NCBI GenBank assembly: GCA_003230945.1
Contig: QIHK01000031.1
Span: forward strand, 1-5,090
Direction of reading: 5' to 3'
Origin: Candidatus Kaiserbacteria bacterium
Lineage (GTDB): Bacteria > Patescibacteriota > Minisyncoccia > Phycocordibacterales > Phycocordibacteraceae
DNA length: 5,090 bases
Both the position numbers and the translations under genes were made by a program. Below the pieces are notes generated by a model. The model saw only the letters and a list, made by a program, of their open reading frames with translations. It made no database searches and was not told where the DNA came from. Below are positions 4,784 to 5,090 of this stretch, piece by piece. Numbering within the stretch: position 1 is the first letter of the stretch; each line of letters starts with the position of its first letter.

Positions 4784-5090
4784 AAAAACATAACTCGAAT
4801 ACTGTAGCAAATCTCACTCAAGTACGCATTACTGGAGCCGAGAACCAGAATCGGATTGGTACTCATGTGGTCGCACCACAAGTCTCTCCTGACGAAACAG
4901 TGATTGACCATATTTCCCACTGTTTGGTGATACTTCTCGAGCCAGGTAAACTGAGAAACGATGAATACTACTGAGTGGTGTTTACATTGTGATCCATACA
5001 AAACGAATCCTGCACATACATTCGAAAAGATTGATAAGTTTTTCTCAATCTTTTCGGTGCCACTGATGTCAGTCACAAGGCTCCTTGGAG
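4784..5090. other. 307-bp right-end stretch with no supported gene, rich in small hairpins
   Basis: No recognisable gene covers this stretch. Inverted repeats seen are TGTGGT-CGC-ACCACA (4866-4880, extendable by ACT/AGT across a bulge), AAACAGTG/CACTGTTT (4895-4902 and 4918-4925), TTCTC(G)AG/CTGAGAA (4934-4941 and 4951-4957), the 12-bp repeat at 5023-5056, and CAAGG-CT-CCTTG (5076-5087). A minus-strand frame is open from the right edge to 4774 but ends inside tRNA-Thr and has an unusual composition (many Cys and His). A plus-strand frame from about 4792 to TGA at 4972-4974 reads like protein but has no good start. I searched by eye for RNase P RNA, tmRNA, SRP RNA and 5S rRNA core motifs and found none. 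It may be an untranslated region, a decayed gene, or an unknown structured RNA continuing to the right. Confidence 0.5.
5023..5056. repeat. 12-bp perfect inverted repeat, possible terminator
   Basis: CGAAAAGATTGA (5023-5034) and TCAATCTTTTCG (5045-5056) are perfect inverted copies with a ten-base loop. The stem carries A4/T4 near its base, so the 3' arm supplies a short U-run in either direction. No longer T-run lies beyond it. It could end transcription of a gene to the right on the minus strand before tRNA-Thr, or of something on the plus strand, or be a stem of a structured RNA. Confidence 0.45.

Noticed and set aside
4774..5076. Minus-strand 100-codon frame from GTG, open further to the right edge.
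   Set aside because: Its last codons lie within the 5' end of tRNA-Thr, the composition is odd (many Cys and His), no domain is recognisable and it crosses several hairpins. It could be reconsidered if the frame continues far to the right.
1..5090. CRISPR array, insertion sequence, toxin-antitoxin or defence genes.
   Set aside because: No regularly spaced repeats, transposase motifs, terminal repeats or paired small genes were seen; the window is ordinary core genome.

Overview
The window reads as a stretch of bacterial core genome, most likely from a member of the Candidate Phyla Radiation (Patescibacteria, Parcubacteria-like). This is an inference from compact genes, an abbreviated release factor 2, a CTP synthase with variant motifs, near absence of Shine-Dalgarno sequences and a rather AT-rich composition. 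No rRNA or other phylogenetic marker is present to settle it. The stop codons are TAA (pyrG, ftsE, prfB) and TAG (ftsX). An RF2 gene is present, so the standard bacterial code applies and not the UGA-recoded code of some CPR lineages.

Every supported gene lies on the minus strand, so transcription runs from high to low coordinates. From the right: 4784-5090 has no convincing gene but is dense in small inverted repeats. Then come tRNA-Thr(CGU) with an encoded CCA, a very strong terminator hairpin directly after it, prfB (RF2 with most of domain 1 missing), ftsE and ftsX (the FtsEX divisome ABC complex), pyrG (CTP synthase) with a small terminator, tRNA-Gln(CUG) without an encoded CCA, and an AT-rich stretch to the left edge. 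That last stretch may hold the first 44 codons of another minus-strand gene.

ftsE and ftsX form a transcription unit with a 16-nt gap. pyrG follows 40 nt after ftsX with no terminator between, so it is probably at least partly cotranscribed. prfB directly upstream of ftsEX is an order found in many bacteria. The genes are housekeeping: translation termination and decoding (prfB, two tRNAs), control of septal peptidoglycan hydrolysis (ftsEX) and pyrimidine nucleotide synthesis (pyrG). No mobile element, CRISPR array or defence system is visible. The points worth a second look are the shortened RF2, the repeated placement of -10-like hexamers 6-10 nt before start codons (short-leader or leaderless transcription), C55 in the T-loop of tRNA-Thr, and the hairpin-rich right end.
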